NCBI RefSeq assembly: GCF_900129655.1
Contig: NZ_FQWK01000007.1
Span: forward strand, 62,001-126,000
Origin: Bacteroides clarus YIT 12056
GTDB taxonomy: Bacteria > Bacteroidota > Bacteroidia > Bacteroidales > Bacteroidaceae
Direction: 5' to 3'
DNA: 64,000 bases
A program made the translations under genes and the position numbers. The notes beneath the pieces are model-generated. The model saw only the letters and a program-made list of their open reading frames with translations, made no database searches and was not told the origin of the DNA. Numbering within the stretch: the first letter of the stretch is position 1; every line of letters begins with the position of its first letter. Of this stretch, positions 34,273 through 43,269 are shown piece by piece.

Positions 34273-35187
34273 ATGATTCCATTTAAAGATATCGAACTAA
34301 AAGACAAAGACCTGATTACTTCCTTTACTCTGAACAGTCCGCGACGCAACTGCGACCTTTCATTCTCCAACCTGTGCAGTTGGCGCTTCTTATACAACAC
34401 TAAGTTTGCCATTATGGACGGTTTCCTGTTATTGAAATTCTGGGCAGACGGAGAGCTTGTATATATGATGCCTATCGGTAACGGCGATTTAAACAAAGTG
34501 CTGGACGCGCTGATAGAGGATGCCAATCAGGAGGGAGAGCCTTTTTGCCTGTTGGGTATCTGCGCCGGAATGTGTTCCGAACTGGAAACTTTCATGCCCG
34601 GCAGGTTCCACTTCACAGCGGACAGGGATTACGCCGATTACGTATATCTGCGCTCTGACCTCGCCACCTTGTCCGGCAAAAAGTTTCAGGCCAAACGGAA
34701 TCATATCAACAAATTCAAAAAGACTTATAATTACGAATATACTCCTATTACAGCCGACCGTATTCAAGAGTGCCTCGATTTGGAAGCGGAATGGTGCAAA
34801 GTCAACAACTGCGACCAGCATGAAGGTACAGGCAACGAACGTCGCGCATTGATATACGCCCTGCATAACTTTGACGCGTTAGGACTGACGGGCGGCATTC
34901 TCCATGTAGAGGGCAAGATTGCGGCTTTTACATTCGGCATGCCTATCAACCAGGACACATTCGGAGTGCATGTAGAAAAGGCCGATACCCGTATAGACGG
35001 CGCTTATGCCATGATTAATTACGAATTCGCCAACCACATCCCGGAACAATATATTTACATCAACCGGGAAGAGGACTTGGGCATTGAAGGACTGCGGAAA
35101 GCAAAGCTCTCCTATCAGCCCGCCATTATCCTGGAGAAATATATCGCTTGCTTAAAAGAACAGCCGGTAGAGGCTATCAAGTGGTAA
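34273..35187 (+). CDS. DUF2156 (LPG synthase C-terminal-like) protein
   Basis: A 304-residue cytosolic protein. It resembles the double-GNAT fold of the MprF catalytic domain (DUF2156), with KKFQAKRNHINKFKKTYNYEY as a basic loop and YAMINYEFANHI...YINREEDLGIEGLRKAKLSYQP at the C-terminus. It has no membrane part, unlike MprF. It might transfer an aminoacyl or acyl group; the substrate is unknown. It is probably in an operon with the GNAT gene 36 nt downstream. Confidence 0.75.
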   Translation: MIPFKDIELKDKDLITSFTLNSPRRNCDLSFSNLCSWRFLYNTKFAIMDGFLLLKFWADGELVYMMPIGNGDLNKVLDALIEDANQEGEPFCLLGICAGMCSELETFMPGRFHFTADRDYADYVYLRSDLATLSGKKFQAKRNHINKFKKTYNYEYTPITADRIQECLDLEAEWCKVNNCDQHEGTGNERRALIYALHNFDALGLTGGILHVEGKIAAFTFGMPINQDTFGVHVEKADTRIDGAYAMINYEFANHIPEQYIYINREEDLGIEGLRKAKLSYQPAIILEKYIACLKEQPVEAIKW

Positions 35188-35223
35188 ATCAGGGAATAAG
35201 GCAGGTGACAGAATGGTACAATT

Positions 35224-36255
35224 ATGATAAAGGGTGAAACGATGCGGGAAAAAGTAAAGAATTTATGGAAGCTATGTTTTAACGACAGCGATGAATTTAC
35301 AGATATGTATTTCCGCTTGCGTTACAGTAATGACGTCAACATCGCAATTCAAAGCGGTGAAGAAGTGATTGCCGCCCTGCAAATGCTGCCCTATCCCATG
35401 ACTTTCGGAAAGAACGAAATCAAGACAGGATACGTATCGGGCGCCTGTACACATCCCGATTATCGCAATCGCGGGGCTATGCGCGAACTATTATCGCAGG
35501 CCTTTACCCGTATGCTGCACAATGACATGGCCGTTTCGACCTTGATTCCGGCGGAGCCTTGGCTATTCGGGTACTATGCCGGCATGGGCTATGCACCCGT
35601 ATTCAGGTACTCCTCAACAATCTTTACGGCTTCAGAGGTTACTACCGCTAACGAAGCAGTTGTTCTGAACAAGATAAATGATTATCAGGAAGAGGTATAC
35701 CGCTATTTGGACCGGAAATTACGGGAACGTCCCTATTGCATCCAGCATACGGAAACAGACTTCCGGGTGATTCTTGCCGATTTACAATTGGGGGAAGGAT
35801 GTGTCTATATATTGAAGCAAGGCGATAAAATTCCGGCATTAGCCATTGTATACCCGGCAGGCAGTACTTGGCAGGCAGGAGAAGTCGTTGCGGAAACCCC
35901 TGAGATGCACTCATTATTGCTACAACACATTTGCGGACAACTGAATATCCCGTCCATTCGAGTTATCGCTCCGGCTGCGGCAGGGCAAAACCCGCAAGTA
36001 TTGGGTATGGCGCGCATCATCAATGCCAAAACGGTACTGCAACAATATGCCGCCGAGCACCCGGAACAGGAAATGAGCATTGCTCTTACAGATCCGCAAA
36101 TCAGCGCCAATAACGGTTACTACTATCTGAATAACGGCAAGTGCATGAATAGCGCCAAGCGCCTGCCGGGCAGTCACTTGGCACTCACTATCGGCGAACT
36201 TACCGAAAAGATATTATCGTCCTTACATCCTTACATGAGTTTAATGCTGAATTAG
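35224..36255 (+). CDS. GNAT-family N-acetyltransferase (Eis-like layout)
   Basis: A 343-residue protein. The GNAT core is in residues 20-150: GYVSGACTHPDYRNRGAMRELLSQAF carries the acetyl-CoA loop (R/Q-x-x-G-x-A type) and FGYYAGMGYAPVFRY follows. A second GNAT-like half and a C-terminal sterol-carrier-like part may follow, as in Eis-type enzymes. A second ATG at 35242, preceded by AAGGGTGA, may be the real start. The substrate is unknown. Confidence 0.75.
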   Translation: MIKGETMREKVKNLWKLCFNDSDEFTDMYFRLRYSNDVNIAIQSGEEVIAALQMLPYPMTFGKNEIKTGYVSGACTHPDYRNRGAMRELLSQAFTRMLHNDMAVSTLIPAEPWLFGYYAGMGYAPVFRYSSTIFTASEVTTANEAVVLNKINDYQEEVYRYLDRKLRERPYCIQHTETDFRVILADLQLGEGCVYILKQGDKIPALAIVYPAGSTWQAGEVVAETPEMHSLLLQHICGQLNIPSIRVIAPAAAGQNPQVLGMARIINAKTVLQQYAAEHPEQEMSIALTDPQISANNGYYYLNNGKCMNSAKRLPGSHLALTIGELTEKILSSLHPYMSLMLN

Positions 36256-36261
36256 CGGTTA

Positions 36262-37581
36262 TTACAATCCGCTGAAGTCCACGTCCTCGAATACCAAGGA
36301 CGGAATACGCCATGAAGAAGACAAACGGGGATCATTACCCACAGCCGATAAAGACGCCCAAAGCGTAATCATATTGCCCGTGACATTCATTTCGCTGATT
36401 GGCCGGGTCGGTTTGCCGTTCTCAATCAGAAATCCTTCGATACCGTACGAGAAATCTCCGGAACTGCTGTTACAGTTACCGCCATTGAATCCGGTAACCA
36501 GAATGCCTTTCCGCACATCCGCCACCAAACCGTTCAAATCTTTGTTTCCCGGTTTGAGTACCAATAAGGAAGGAGAGCCAACGGTAGGTTCCACTCCCAT
36601 CTTCCGGGAATTGTAAGTGTCGATGAAGTATGTTTTCAGCACTCCGCTTTCAAAGATAGGGCGTGGCTCCGTAGCCACTCCTTCGCTGTCGAAATAACGT
36701 GCGCCCCTTGCTCCTATGATATGAGGCTCGTCCATGAGATTCAACAGCCCGCCACCGACCTTGGCATTCAGCTTATCCAGCAGGAAAGAGTTCTTTTGCT
36801 GCAACGCAGAACCATACAGCGCGCTCAGCATCGGACGAAGCAAACTACTTGAATTCACAGAATCTACCACCATCGTATATTTGCCGGAAGCCACCTTCTT
36901 TTGTCCGAGTTTGCGCAGCGCGCGTTCCAAGGCCGTTGCGCCTATACCCGACTTCACCAGTTTATCGTAAAACAAAGCCGAGTCATACCAGTAAGAGGAC
37001 GGACGCGCCTCTCCCTCTCCCCGCAATGCCACATCGGCAGATACTGAGAACCAGGTAGACTTGGACTCTCCTTCGAAACCATTGCTCGTCAAACGGTAAG
37101 AGGAGTTTTCACCGTCACCATACGAGGTGCTTACGGATATAATGCGGTTGTCTTTGCCCAAAACCTCCTCGGCGGCGGCACGTGCGACAGCCACCTTATC
37201 ATCCGGATTGATAGTTTCGAACCGCTCGTCGAATAATTGTAAATCAGGTTTTCCACCCTTATAATAACGGGAAGTATCGGGCAGTACACGCGCCTCGTCC
37301 ACGGCCAGATAACGCGTAGAGTCGATGCCATTCTTTATAAACGACTCCAGTTCCTTCTTATCCAAACGATTGGTTGAATAAGAACCGTATTTGCCATCAA
37401 CATACAAACTGATACTAAGCCCGCTTTCCGAGGCTTGCTGCAATCTGTCCATTTTGCCATCGCGTAATTCAAATGAAGCGTTGGAGTTGGAGTACAGCGC
37501 CAACTTCACTGCCCGGCATCCGTTTTTCAAGGCATAATCCATTGCCCACTGCACCAGTTTTTTATTATTGTCTGTAATCAT
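36262..37581 (-). CDS. tldE: TldE/PmbA-family metalloprotease partner
   Basis: About 439 residues from ATG 37581. An in-frame ATG at 37635 would add 18 residues read from AT-rich repeat-like spacer, so it is not chosen. It matches the TldE half (YSNSNASFELRDGKMDRLQQASESGLSISLYVDGKYGSYST near the start; GFNGGNCNSSSGDFSYGIEGFLIENGKP near the end) and lacks the HExxxH metal site. With TldD it forms a peptidase that trims unfolded peptides or modified peptide antibiotics. Confidence 0.92.
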   Translation of the reverse strand: MITDNNKKLVQWAMDYALKNGCRAVKLALYSNSNASFELRDGKMDRLQQASESGLSISLYVDGKYGSYSTNRLDKKELESFIKNGIDSTRYLAVDEARVLPDTSRYYKGGKPDLQLFDERFETINPDDKVAVARAAAEEVLGKDNRIISVSTSYGDGENSSYRLTSNGFEGESKSTWFSVSADVALRGEGEARPSSYWYDSALFYDKLVKSGIGATALERALRKLGQKKVASGKYTMVVDSVNSSSLLRPMLSALYGSALQQKNSFLLDKLNAKVGGGLLNLMDEPHIIGARGARYFDSEGVATEPRPIFESGVLKTYFIDTYNSRKMGVEPTVGSPSLLVLKPGNKDLNGLVADVRKGILVTGFNGGNCNSSSGDFSYGIEGFLIENGKPTRPISEMNVTGNMITLWASLSAVGNDPRLSSSWRIPSLVFEDVDFSGL

Positions 37582-37649
37582 ATTCTTAGTTGACTGTGGA
37601 TAGCTGATAGCCAAAGAAACATTATCAGTTATCAATTATCCGTTAGTAT

Positions 37650-39134
37650 TTAGTTTTCCCCTCCTACGGTGAGTTTGCTGACCAGCGCCGACGGCATACC
37701 GCACGTCACCGGGCAAGACTGCCCGTCTTTACCACAGGTCCATGTACCATTGTCAATCCTATCATTGTCGGCTACCATCGTGATGTCCGCCAATGCTTTC
37801 GGCCCATTGCCTATGATATTGATATCCTTAACGGGCTGCGTCAGCTTTCCGTCCTCAATCAAGTAACCGGACTTCACAAAGAACGTAAAGTCACCGGCCC
37901 CAATCTGAACCTGCCCATTCGTAAACGTATCTACGAAGATACCGTTCTTCACCGTAGAAATAATATCCGCTTCTTTCATATTGCCGGCTTCCATATACGT
38001 AGCGCGCATGCGGGGAATAGGTACGTTGCGGAATGTATCGCGGCGACCGTTTCCGGTGGGGTTCACGCCGTAATGTCTGGCGCTGATACGGTCGTGCAGG
38101 TAGCTGGTGAGCACGCCTTCCCGGACGATGTACGTTTTCTGTCCCTCCACACCTTCATCGTCAAAATTCACAGCACCGCGGTTAAAGGGAATCGTACCGT
38201 CGTCCACCACATTGATATGCTCGCTGCACACTTTCTTATTCAGCTGACCGGAAAATATAGATATGTCCTTACGGTTGAAGTCCGCCTCAAAAGCGTGGCC
38301 GATAGCCTCATGCAACAAGATTCCCGAACCGCCCGCGCCCATTACAACAGGCATTTCACCACCTTTAGGTTTGATGGCTTTAAACAGAATGGCTGTTCGG
38401 TCTACTACCTCACGGGCAATCACGTCTATAATATCATCTGTCATAAACTCAAAGCCTCTGCGATAAGACCTGCCGGCATAACCGTTCTCCATTTTTCCGT
38501 TTTCTTCCATGATACAAACGGCCATGAAAGACGCCATCGGGCGGTAATCGTAATAGCTGATACCTTCCGAATTACAAAACAGCACATGCGACGTACTGTC
38601 CTGCAAGTATGCCTGCACCTTCCGAACGCGACTATCCAAAGAAAAGATTTTCTCATTCAGCTTTTCCAGATAAGGAATCTTTTCTTTTACGCTTACGTCT
38701 TCCCAGGGAATCGTCACAGCATAACGGTTTTGAGATATCGTCTGCTCCGTCAGTCCAACAGGCACACCCGCCTTGCCCGAAGACGCAATACGGGCGGCAG
38801 TGCGTGCGGCACGCAACATTTCTTCCAAAGTAACACCTTCTACGTACGCATAACCGCTCCTATCTCCGGCCAGCACGCGCACTCCCATACCAAAATCTAT
38901 GTTGGAGCCGCAATTGTTTACCTTACCATCCATCAAACTCACATTGTTGTTGAACGTATGCTCAAAATAAAGGTCTGCGTAATCCCCGCCTTTTTCCAAA
39001 GCAGCCGCCATTACTTTCCTTAAATCGGCTTCCGTCACACCAAAATGATTGATGGCAGCAGCGACAGCGGATTTGTTATCCGCCCCGTCCGGAGCGGTCA
39101 TCCCGCCGGTTCGTAAAAAGTTTCGTCCATCCAT
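37650..39134 (-). CDS. tldD: TldD-family metalloprotease
   Basis: A 494-residue peptidase subunit. The zinc motif HEAIGH is at residues 275-280 (HExxxH), preceded by PVVMGAGGSGILL. The C-terminal GAGDFTFFVKSGYLIEDGKLTQPVKDI is typical. It works as a heterodimer with TldE, encoded 68 nt downstream. The first residues (RNFLRTGG) look like a worn twin-arginine leader but lack the second Arg and the hydrophobic stretch, so it is probably cytosolic. Confidence 0.93.
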   Translation of the reverse strand: MDGRNFLRTGGMTAPDGADNKSAVAAAINHFGVTEADLRKVMAAALEKGGDYADLYFEHTFNNNVSLMDGKVNNCGSNIDFGMGVRVLAGDRSGYAYVEGVTLEEMLRAARTAARIASSGKAGVPVGLTEQTISQNRYAVTIPWEDVSVKEKIPYLEKLNEKIFSLDSRVRKVQAYLQDSTSHVLFCNSEGISYYDYRPMASFMAVCIMEENGKMENGYAGRSYRRGFEFMTDDIIDVIAREVVDRTAILFKAIKPKGGEMPVVMGAGGSGILLHEAIGHAFEADFNRKDISIFSGQLNKKVCSEHINVVDDGTIPFNRGAVNFDDEGVEGQKTYIVREGVLTSYLHDRISARHYGVNPTGNGRRDTFRNVPIPRMRATYMEAGNMKEADIISTVKNGIFVDTFTNGQVQIGAGDFTFFVKSGYLIEDGKLTQPVKDINIIGNGPKALADITMVADNDRIDNGTWTCGKDGQSCPVTCGMPSALVSKLTVGGEN

Positions 39135-39223
39135 TTTATCCAGTTATAAATTATGAATTATAAGTTACTTATCTTTACAGAGAGAGAATCTTGGGAAATA
39201 AGCCGCATATCGAGATAGCCTCA

Positions 39224-39278
39224 GTCGCATACTTAGGGTACCCCTGTCGTATACTTAGGGTATCTCAGTATACGACAG
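39224..39278. repeat. Direct repeats with a dyad upstream of tldD
   Basis: GTCGCATACTTAGGGTA (39224-39240) and GTCGTATACTTAGGGTA (39246-39262) repeat every 22 bp, with a weaker third unit just before (from about 39203). The second unit also opens a perfect 12-bp dyad CTGTCGTATACT/AGTATACGACAG (39244-39255 with 39267-39278). It lies in the 211-bp gap between cdaA and tldD. Confidence 0.75.
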
Positions 39279-39345
39279 AGACTGCTTTATACAATTACTA
39301 TTGATTATCAGATTGTTATAAATCAGCAAAACAAAGTCAATCCAT

Positions 39346-40110
39346 CTAAATATCTTTTGTCAAAAGACTCTCCAGTTCTTCCGCGTTCAAACGCAGATAG
39401 AACTGCCCTTTATAGGCAACCGAAATGGCCCCTGTCTCCTCTGACACAATGATGGCATGAGCGTCCGATACCTGAGAGATTCCCATGGCAGCACGATGCC
39501 GCAAGCCCAATTCTTTCGGAATATCCAGATTGTGCGATACAGGAAGGATGCATCCCGCCGCCTTGATACGTTTCTTGCTGATAACCATAGCCCCGTCGTG
39601 CAACGGACTATTCTTGAAAAAGATATTCTCTATCAAACGCTGGTTTATATTGGCATTGATAATTTCGCCCGTACGCACCACATCGTCCAACGGCATATTA
39701 TGTTCAATGACAATCAACGCACCGACTTTCTGCTTGCCCATACTGATGCAAGCCATTACAACGGGCATAATTTCATCGTGCTCCATACTCTCCTTCTTGT
39801 TTCCCGTAAAGAAACGCACCAGTGCGCTGGCATGCTGATGCGAACCGAGCGTAAGCAGAAAACGCCGTATTTCGTCCTGAAACAAAATAATCAGCGCTAA
39901 CACTCCTACACTGACCAGCTTATCAAAAATAGAACCCAGCAGTTTCATCTCCAACACCTGCGAAACCACCAGCCAAATCAAGATAAATACCAGAATACCC
40001 GTAAACACGTTGATGGACCCGGAAGCTTTCATCAGCTTGTACGTATAGTAAAGCAGGAAAGCCACCAGCAATATATCTATAAAGTCTTTTATGCCAAATT
40101 CAAAAAACAC
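39346..40110 (-). CDS. cdaA: CdaA-type diadenylate cyclase
   Basis: A 254-residue c-di-AMP synthase. Three membrane helices lie in residues 5-80 (FIDILLVAFLLYYTYKLM; NVFTGILVFILIWLVVSQVL; LVSVGVLALIILFQDEI). The DAC domain follows with DGA (172-174) and RHR (204-206), both needed for catalysis. The start codon is GTG (40110); no better ATG exists. It lies 42 nt after folP and is probably co-transcribed with it. c-di-AMP controls osmolyte and cell-wall balance. Confidence 0.95.
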   Translation of the reverse strand: MFFEFGIKDFIDILLVAFLLYYTYKLMKASGSINVFTGILVFILIWLVVSQVLEMKLLGSIFDKLVSVGVLALIILFQDEIRRFLLTLGSHQHASALVRFFTGNKKESMEHDEIMPVVMACISMGKQKVGALIVIEHNMPLDDVVRTGEIINANINQRLIENIFFKNSPLHDGAMVISKKRIKAAGCILPVSHNLDIPKELGLRHRAAMGISQVSDAHAIIVSEETGAISVAYKGQFYLRLNAEELESLLTKDI

Positions 40111-40152
40111 GGTTCTCTAAATATTAAGTATTAACTAATCAGCTATCAATTC

Positions 40153-41019
40153 TCATTCCATAGGCTTTGCACCCTCTTTCTTCATAGCCTCAACGATTTT
40201 CACCGTTTCCACCGCTTCGCGCACATCGTGCACGCGAAGGATATCGGCACCCTTCAATAAACAAATGGTATCCAATACGGTTGTACCGTTCAGCGCCTCT
40301 TGCGGAGTAGTTCCCAACAAGCGATAAATCATAGACTTACGGGAAACGCCGGCCAGCAAGGGAAGTTCAAAAATACGGAACTCTTCCAGATGGGCCAGCA
40401 ACTCGTAATTATGTTCAACGGTTTTGCCAAAGCCGAATCCCGGATCCAATATAATATCCTTTACTCCTAAATCGCGCAGCTGCTGAACCTTGCGGGCAAA
40501 GTACATAAACACCTCTTTCAGTAAATTATCATAATGAGGGTTTTGCTGCATATTTTGCGGCGTGCCCTGCATATGCATCATGATATAAGGAACATTCAAG
40601 TCGGCAACCGTACGGAACATATCGCCGTCCATTTCTCCGGCGGCTATGTCATTAATGATTGCCACACCGTACTCCTCAACGCACATCCTTGCCACATCCG
40701 CCCTAAAGGTATCTACCGAAACAACGGCGTCGGGCTGCACCTTTCTTAGAATACCCAACCCCATACGCAAACGTTCCATCTCTTCCGCAGGCGACACATT
40801 CTCCGCATTGGGACGCGAAGAGTAAGCGCCGACATCAATAATACCGGCTCCCTCGCCCACTATCTGTTCTATACGGTGTGTTATGTCGATTTCCGTCTGC
40901 ATACGGCTGCCTGCATAAAAAGAATCGGGAGTGACATTAAGAATTCCCATGACGCAGGGAGAGGAAAGGTCTAACAAGAAACCATTGACATTTATATATT
41001 TGGATTGCAGAGCTTTCAT
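40153..41019 (-). CDS. folP: Dihydropteroate synthase
   Basis: A 288-residue folate enzyme, the target of sulfonamides. Signatures are VMGILNVTPDSFYAGSR, GAGIIDVGAYSSRPNAE (Gly-Ala here, where many have Gly-Gly), VSVDTFRADVA, INDIAAGEMD, DIILDPGFGFGKTVEHNYELL and LLAGVSRKSMIYRLL. It joins pterin pyrophosphate and p-aminobenzoate. It is transcribed with cdaA, a pairing seen in other Bacteroidetes. Confidence 0.96.
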   Translation of the reverse strand: MKALQSKYINVNGFLLDLSSPCVMGILNVTPDSFYAGSRMQTEIDITHRIEQIVGEGAGIIDVGAYSSRPNAENVSPAEEMERLRMGLGILRKVQPDAVVSVDTFRADVARMCVEEYGVAIINDIAAGEMDGDMFRTVADLNVPYIMMHMQGTPQNMQQNPHYDNLLKEVFMYFARKVQQLRDLGVKDIILDPGFGFGKTVEHNYELLAHLEEFRIFELPLLAGVSRKSMIYRLLGTTPQEALNGTTVLDTICLLKGADILRVHDVREAVETVKIVEAMKKEGAKPME

Positions 41020-41047
41020 GGACAGTTCTTTTTTACTTATATATCTG

Positions 41048-41055
41048 CAAATGTA
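41048..41055 (-). promoter_or_regulatory. -7 box of folP-cdaA
   Basis: The minus strand reads TACATTTG (TAnnTTTG), 28 nt before folP. Confidence 0.6.
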
Positions 41056-41098
41056 AACAAAAAAGGCGTCGCTGGTACACCAAGTCCAAAAAATAAAG

Positions 41099-41106
41099 TA
41101 TCTTTG
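41099..41106 (+). promoter_or_regulatory. -7 box of sensor kinase gene
   Basis: TATCTTTG (TAnnTTTG), 23 nt before the kinase start, divergent from the folP box 43 bp away. Confidence 0.6.
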
Positions 41107-41129
41107 TTCAGAATATACAAGTATTTATC

Positions 41130-43154
41130 ATGAAGGTAAGTTCAAAATATATTTTTCCCACGTTATTCTGCATTTTGCATTTCCTGCTTATGCCGCATAA
41201 CGTATCGGTTTGGGGACAACAGAAAAACGCGATGGAAGAATACCGTGTAGACAGTATTTTATACAAATACTATCTCCGTTGCAAAGCCGAAATATCGTCC
41301 CCCGTCATTATGCAGATGGCTGACACGCTGTTCCAAATGGCTGGCGAAAAGCATGATTTGCGTATGCAGGCAGTAGCCCTGACCAACAAACTGGATTACC
41401 ATTACTTTCGAGGTACCGACAAAGACAGTATTTTATACTATGTGGAACTTGTGAAGCAGTTTGCCACAGAAACCCGGCAACCCAAATACTACTACTTTGC
41501 CTGGAGCAAAAGACTTATCAACTACTACATCAAACAGCAGCAATACAACACCGCTCTTTACGAAGCCGATAAAATGATGAAGCAAGCCGAAGCGGACAAC
41601 TACCCCGCCGGCATGGCAAACGCCTATAATATATTAAGCTCCATCTATCAAGTCAAAAGGCTTTTCAAATTGGCAGCCGAGAATCGGGAAAAGGAAATCG
41701 AGATAATCCTGAAATATAAAATAGACACCTATAATTTATCAAACACTTATTCCTTACTGGCCTCTTTCTATTGTTCCCTGGGAGAAATGGAGAAAGCCAA
41801 AGAAAAACTGGATAAGGCCAAGGAAAACATATACAGCGATTCGCAGGAGTTCTATTTTTATTTGAGATCCGCCGATTATTACCAGGCCCTTAAGGACTAT
41901 CCCCAAATGAAAGGATGCTTGCAAAAAGCTAAAAAGCTGTTGGACGAGAAGAAAGAAGTGAAACGGATGGCATGCGATTATTATCTGAATGAAAGGAATT
42001 ATTATATGGCCACACGCCAATATTCCAAAGCATTATCCGTTCAAGAGCATATCTCTCAAAACTATATGGACAAAATCAATCGGGGAGACGCCTTGCGGAA
42101 CACGGCAATCATCTATCAGGAAATGGGAAATAATGCCAAAGCAGTAGAATATTATCAGGCGTATATCCAGAAAACAGATTCCGCGAACCGGATTTACGAA
42201 GATATCGCCGCCGGAGAATTCTCGGCCATATTAGGAGTGGAGAAACTCAACATCGAGAAAGCAGAACTTCAACAAGAAGCCCAACAACGGGATTTAGCCA
42301 ACAAACAGCGCATCATCATCCTGCTTGTTGTTTTGTTGGTTCTCGGCGCCATATTCTTCTATCGTGAACATCTGCTCAACGGAAAACTCAGGGCATCGCA
42401 AAAAGCCGTCTCCGAGAAGAACAAACAATTGCTCATCTCCGAACAGGAACTGCTCGTCGCCAAAGAGCGTGCCGAGAAAGCGAGCATGATGAAAACCGAG
42501 TTCATACAGAATATGAGCCATGAGATTCGTACCCCGTTAAATTCCATTGTAGGTTTCTCCCAAATATTAAGCAGCATCAGCGGTGACAGTACGGAAGCGC
42601 AGGAATATGCCGGAATCATAGAGCAAGGCAGTAACAACCTGCTGCAATTGGTAGAAGACGTGCTGGACATTTCGAGTTTAGACAGCGGAACGGAAATTCC
42701 GACCCATATCATGGCCGACGCCACAGAGTTATGCCGGAAATGTATAACCAAAGCCCAGCAAGACCTGAAGCCGGGAGTCAGTCTCGAATTGCAGGCCGAA
42801 CAAAGCGAATTCCATTTTCATACCAATCCGGAGCGTGTCAGCCAGATACTCTCACATTTACTGAAAAATGCAACGAAGTTCACCACGAACGGACATATTC
42901 TTCTTGAATGGCATACGGACAAAGAGCGGCGGCGCATTATTTTCAGTGTATCGGATACCGGAACAGGAATTTCCGCCGATAAGCAGGAATTCGTATTCGA
43001 ACGGTTTGCCAAAGTGGATACTTTCGTGCAAGGCACCGGTCTGGGACTGCCCATAGGGCGTATCTGCGCAGAAAAGATGGGTGGAAGCCTGGTGCTCGAC
43101 CCCGACTACACCAACGGTTGCCGCTTCCTATTGACTTTGCCGCTAAAAGGCTAA
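41130..43154 (+). CDS. TPR-containing sensor histidine kinase (orphan)
   Basis: A 674-residue membrane sensor. A signal or leader segment spans residues 1-30, followed by a periplasmic helical region of TPR-like repeats (about 60-370; [47 protein letters not shown]). One membrane helix lies near 390-408, then a short coiled coil. HisKA has His464 in [18 protein letters not shown]. HATPase has the N box [16 protein letters not shown] and GTGLGLPI. There is no receiver or output domain, and no response-regulator gene lies near, so its partner is elsewhere. Confidence 0.9.
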   Translation: MKVSSKYIFPTLFCILHFLLMPHNVSVWGQQKNAMEEYRVDSILYKYYLRCKAEISSPVIMQMADTLFQMAGEKHDLRMQAVALTNKLDYHYFRGTDKDSILYYVELVKQFATETRQPKYYYFAWSKRLINYYIKQQQYNTALYEADKMMKQAEADNYPAGMANAYNILSSIYQVKRLFKLAAENREKEIEIILKYKIDTYNLSNTYSLLASFYCSLGEMEKAKEKLDKAKENIYSDSQEFYFYLRSADYYQALKDYPQMKGCLQKAKKLLDEKKEVKRMACDYYLNERNYYMATRQYSKALSVQEHISQNYMDKINRGDALRNTAIIYQEMGNNAKAVEYYQAYIQKTDSANRIYEDIAAGEFSAILGVEKLNIEKAELQQEAQQRDLANKQRIIILLVVLLVLGAIFFYREHLLNGKLRASQKAVSEKNKQLLISEQELLVAKERAEKASMMKTEFIQNMSHEIRTPLNSIVGFSQILSSISGDSTEAQEYAGIIEQGSNNLLQLVEDVLDISSLDSGTEIPTHIMADATELCRKCITKAQQDLKPGVSLELQAEQSEFHFHTNPERVSQILSHLLKNATKFTTNGHILLEWHTDKERRRIIFSVSDTGTGISADKQEFVFERFAKVDTFVQGTGLGLPIGRICAEKMGGSLVLDPDYTNGCRFLLTLPLKG

Positions 43155-43212
43155 GGAAATATAACAGTCTTTTTTTTCCACGCCGCCCCATGCAATGTAG
43201 CAAATTAAACCA

Positions 43213-43220
43213 TATCTTTG
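43213..43220 (+). promoter_or_regulatory. -7 box of murF
   Basis: TATCTTTG (TAnnTTTG), 49 nt before murF. Confidence 0.6.
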
Positions 43221-43269
43221 CAGCCGTATAAACAGATTTTTCAACCGTACTTCAAAAGAAGGGGAAACC

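Noticed and set aside
37650..39134. Twin-arginine export signal on TldD (RNFLRTGG)
   Set aside because: The second arginine and the hydrophobic stretch are missing; the next residues are polar.
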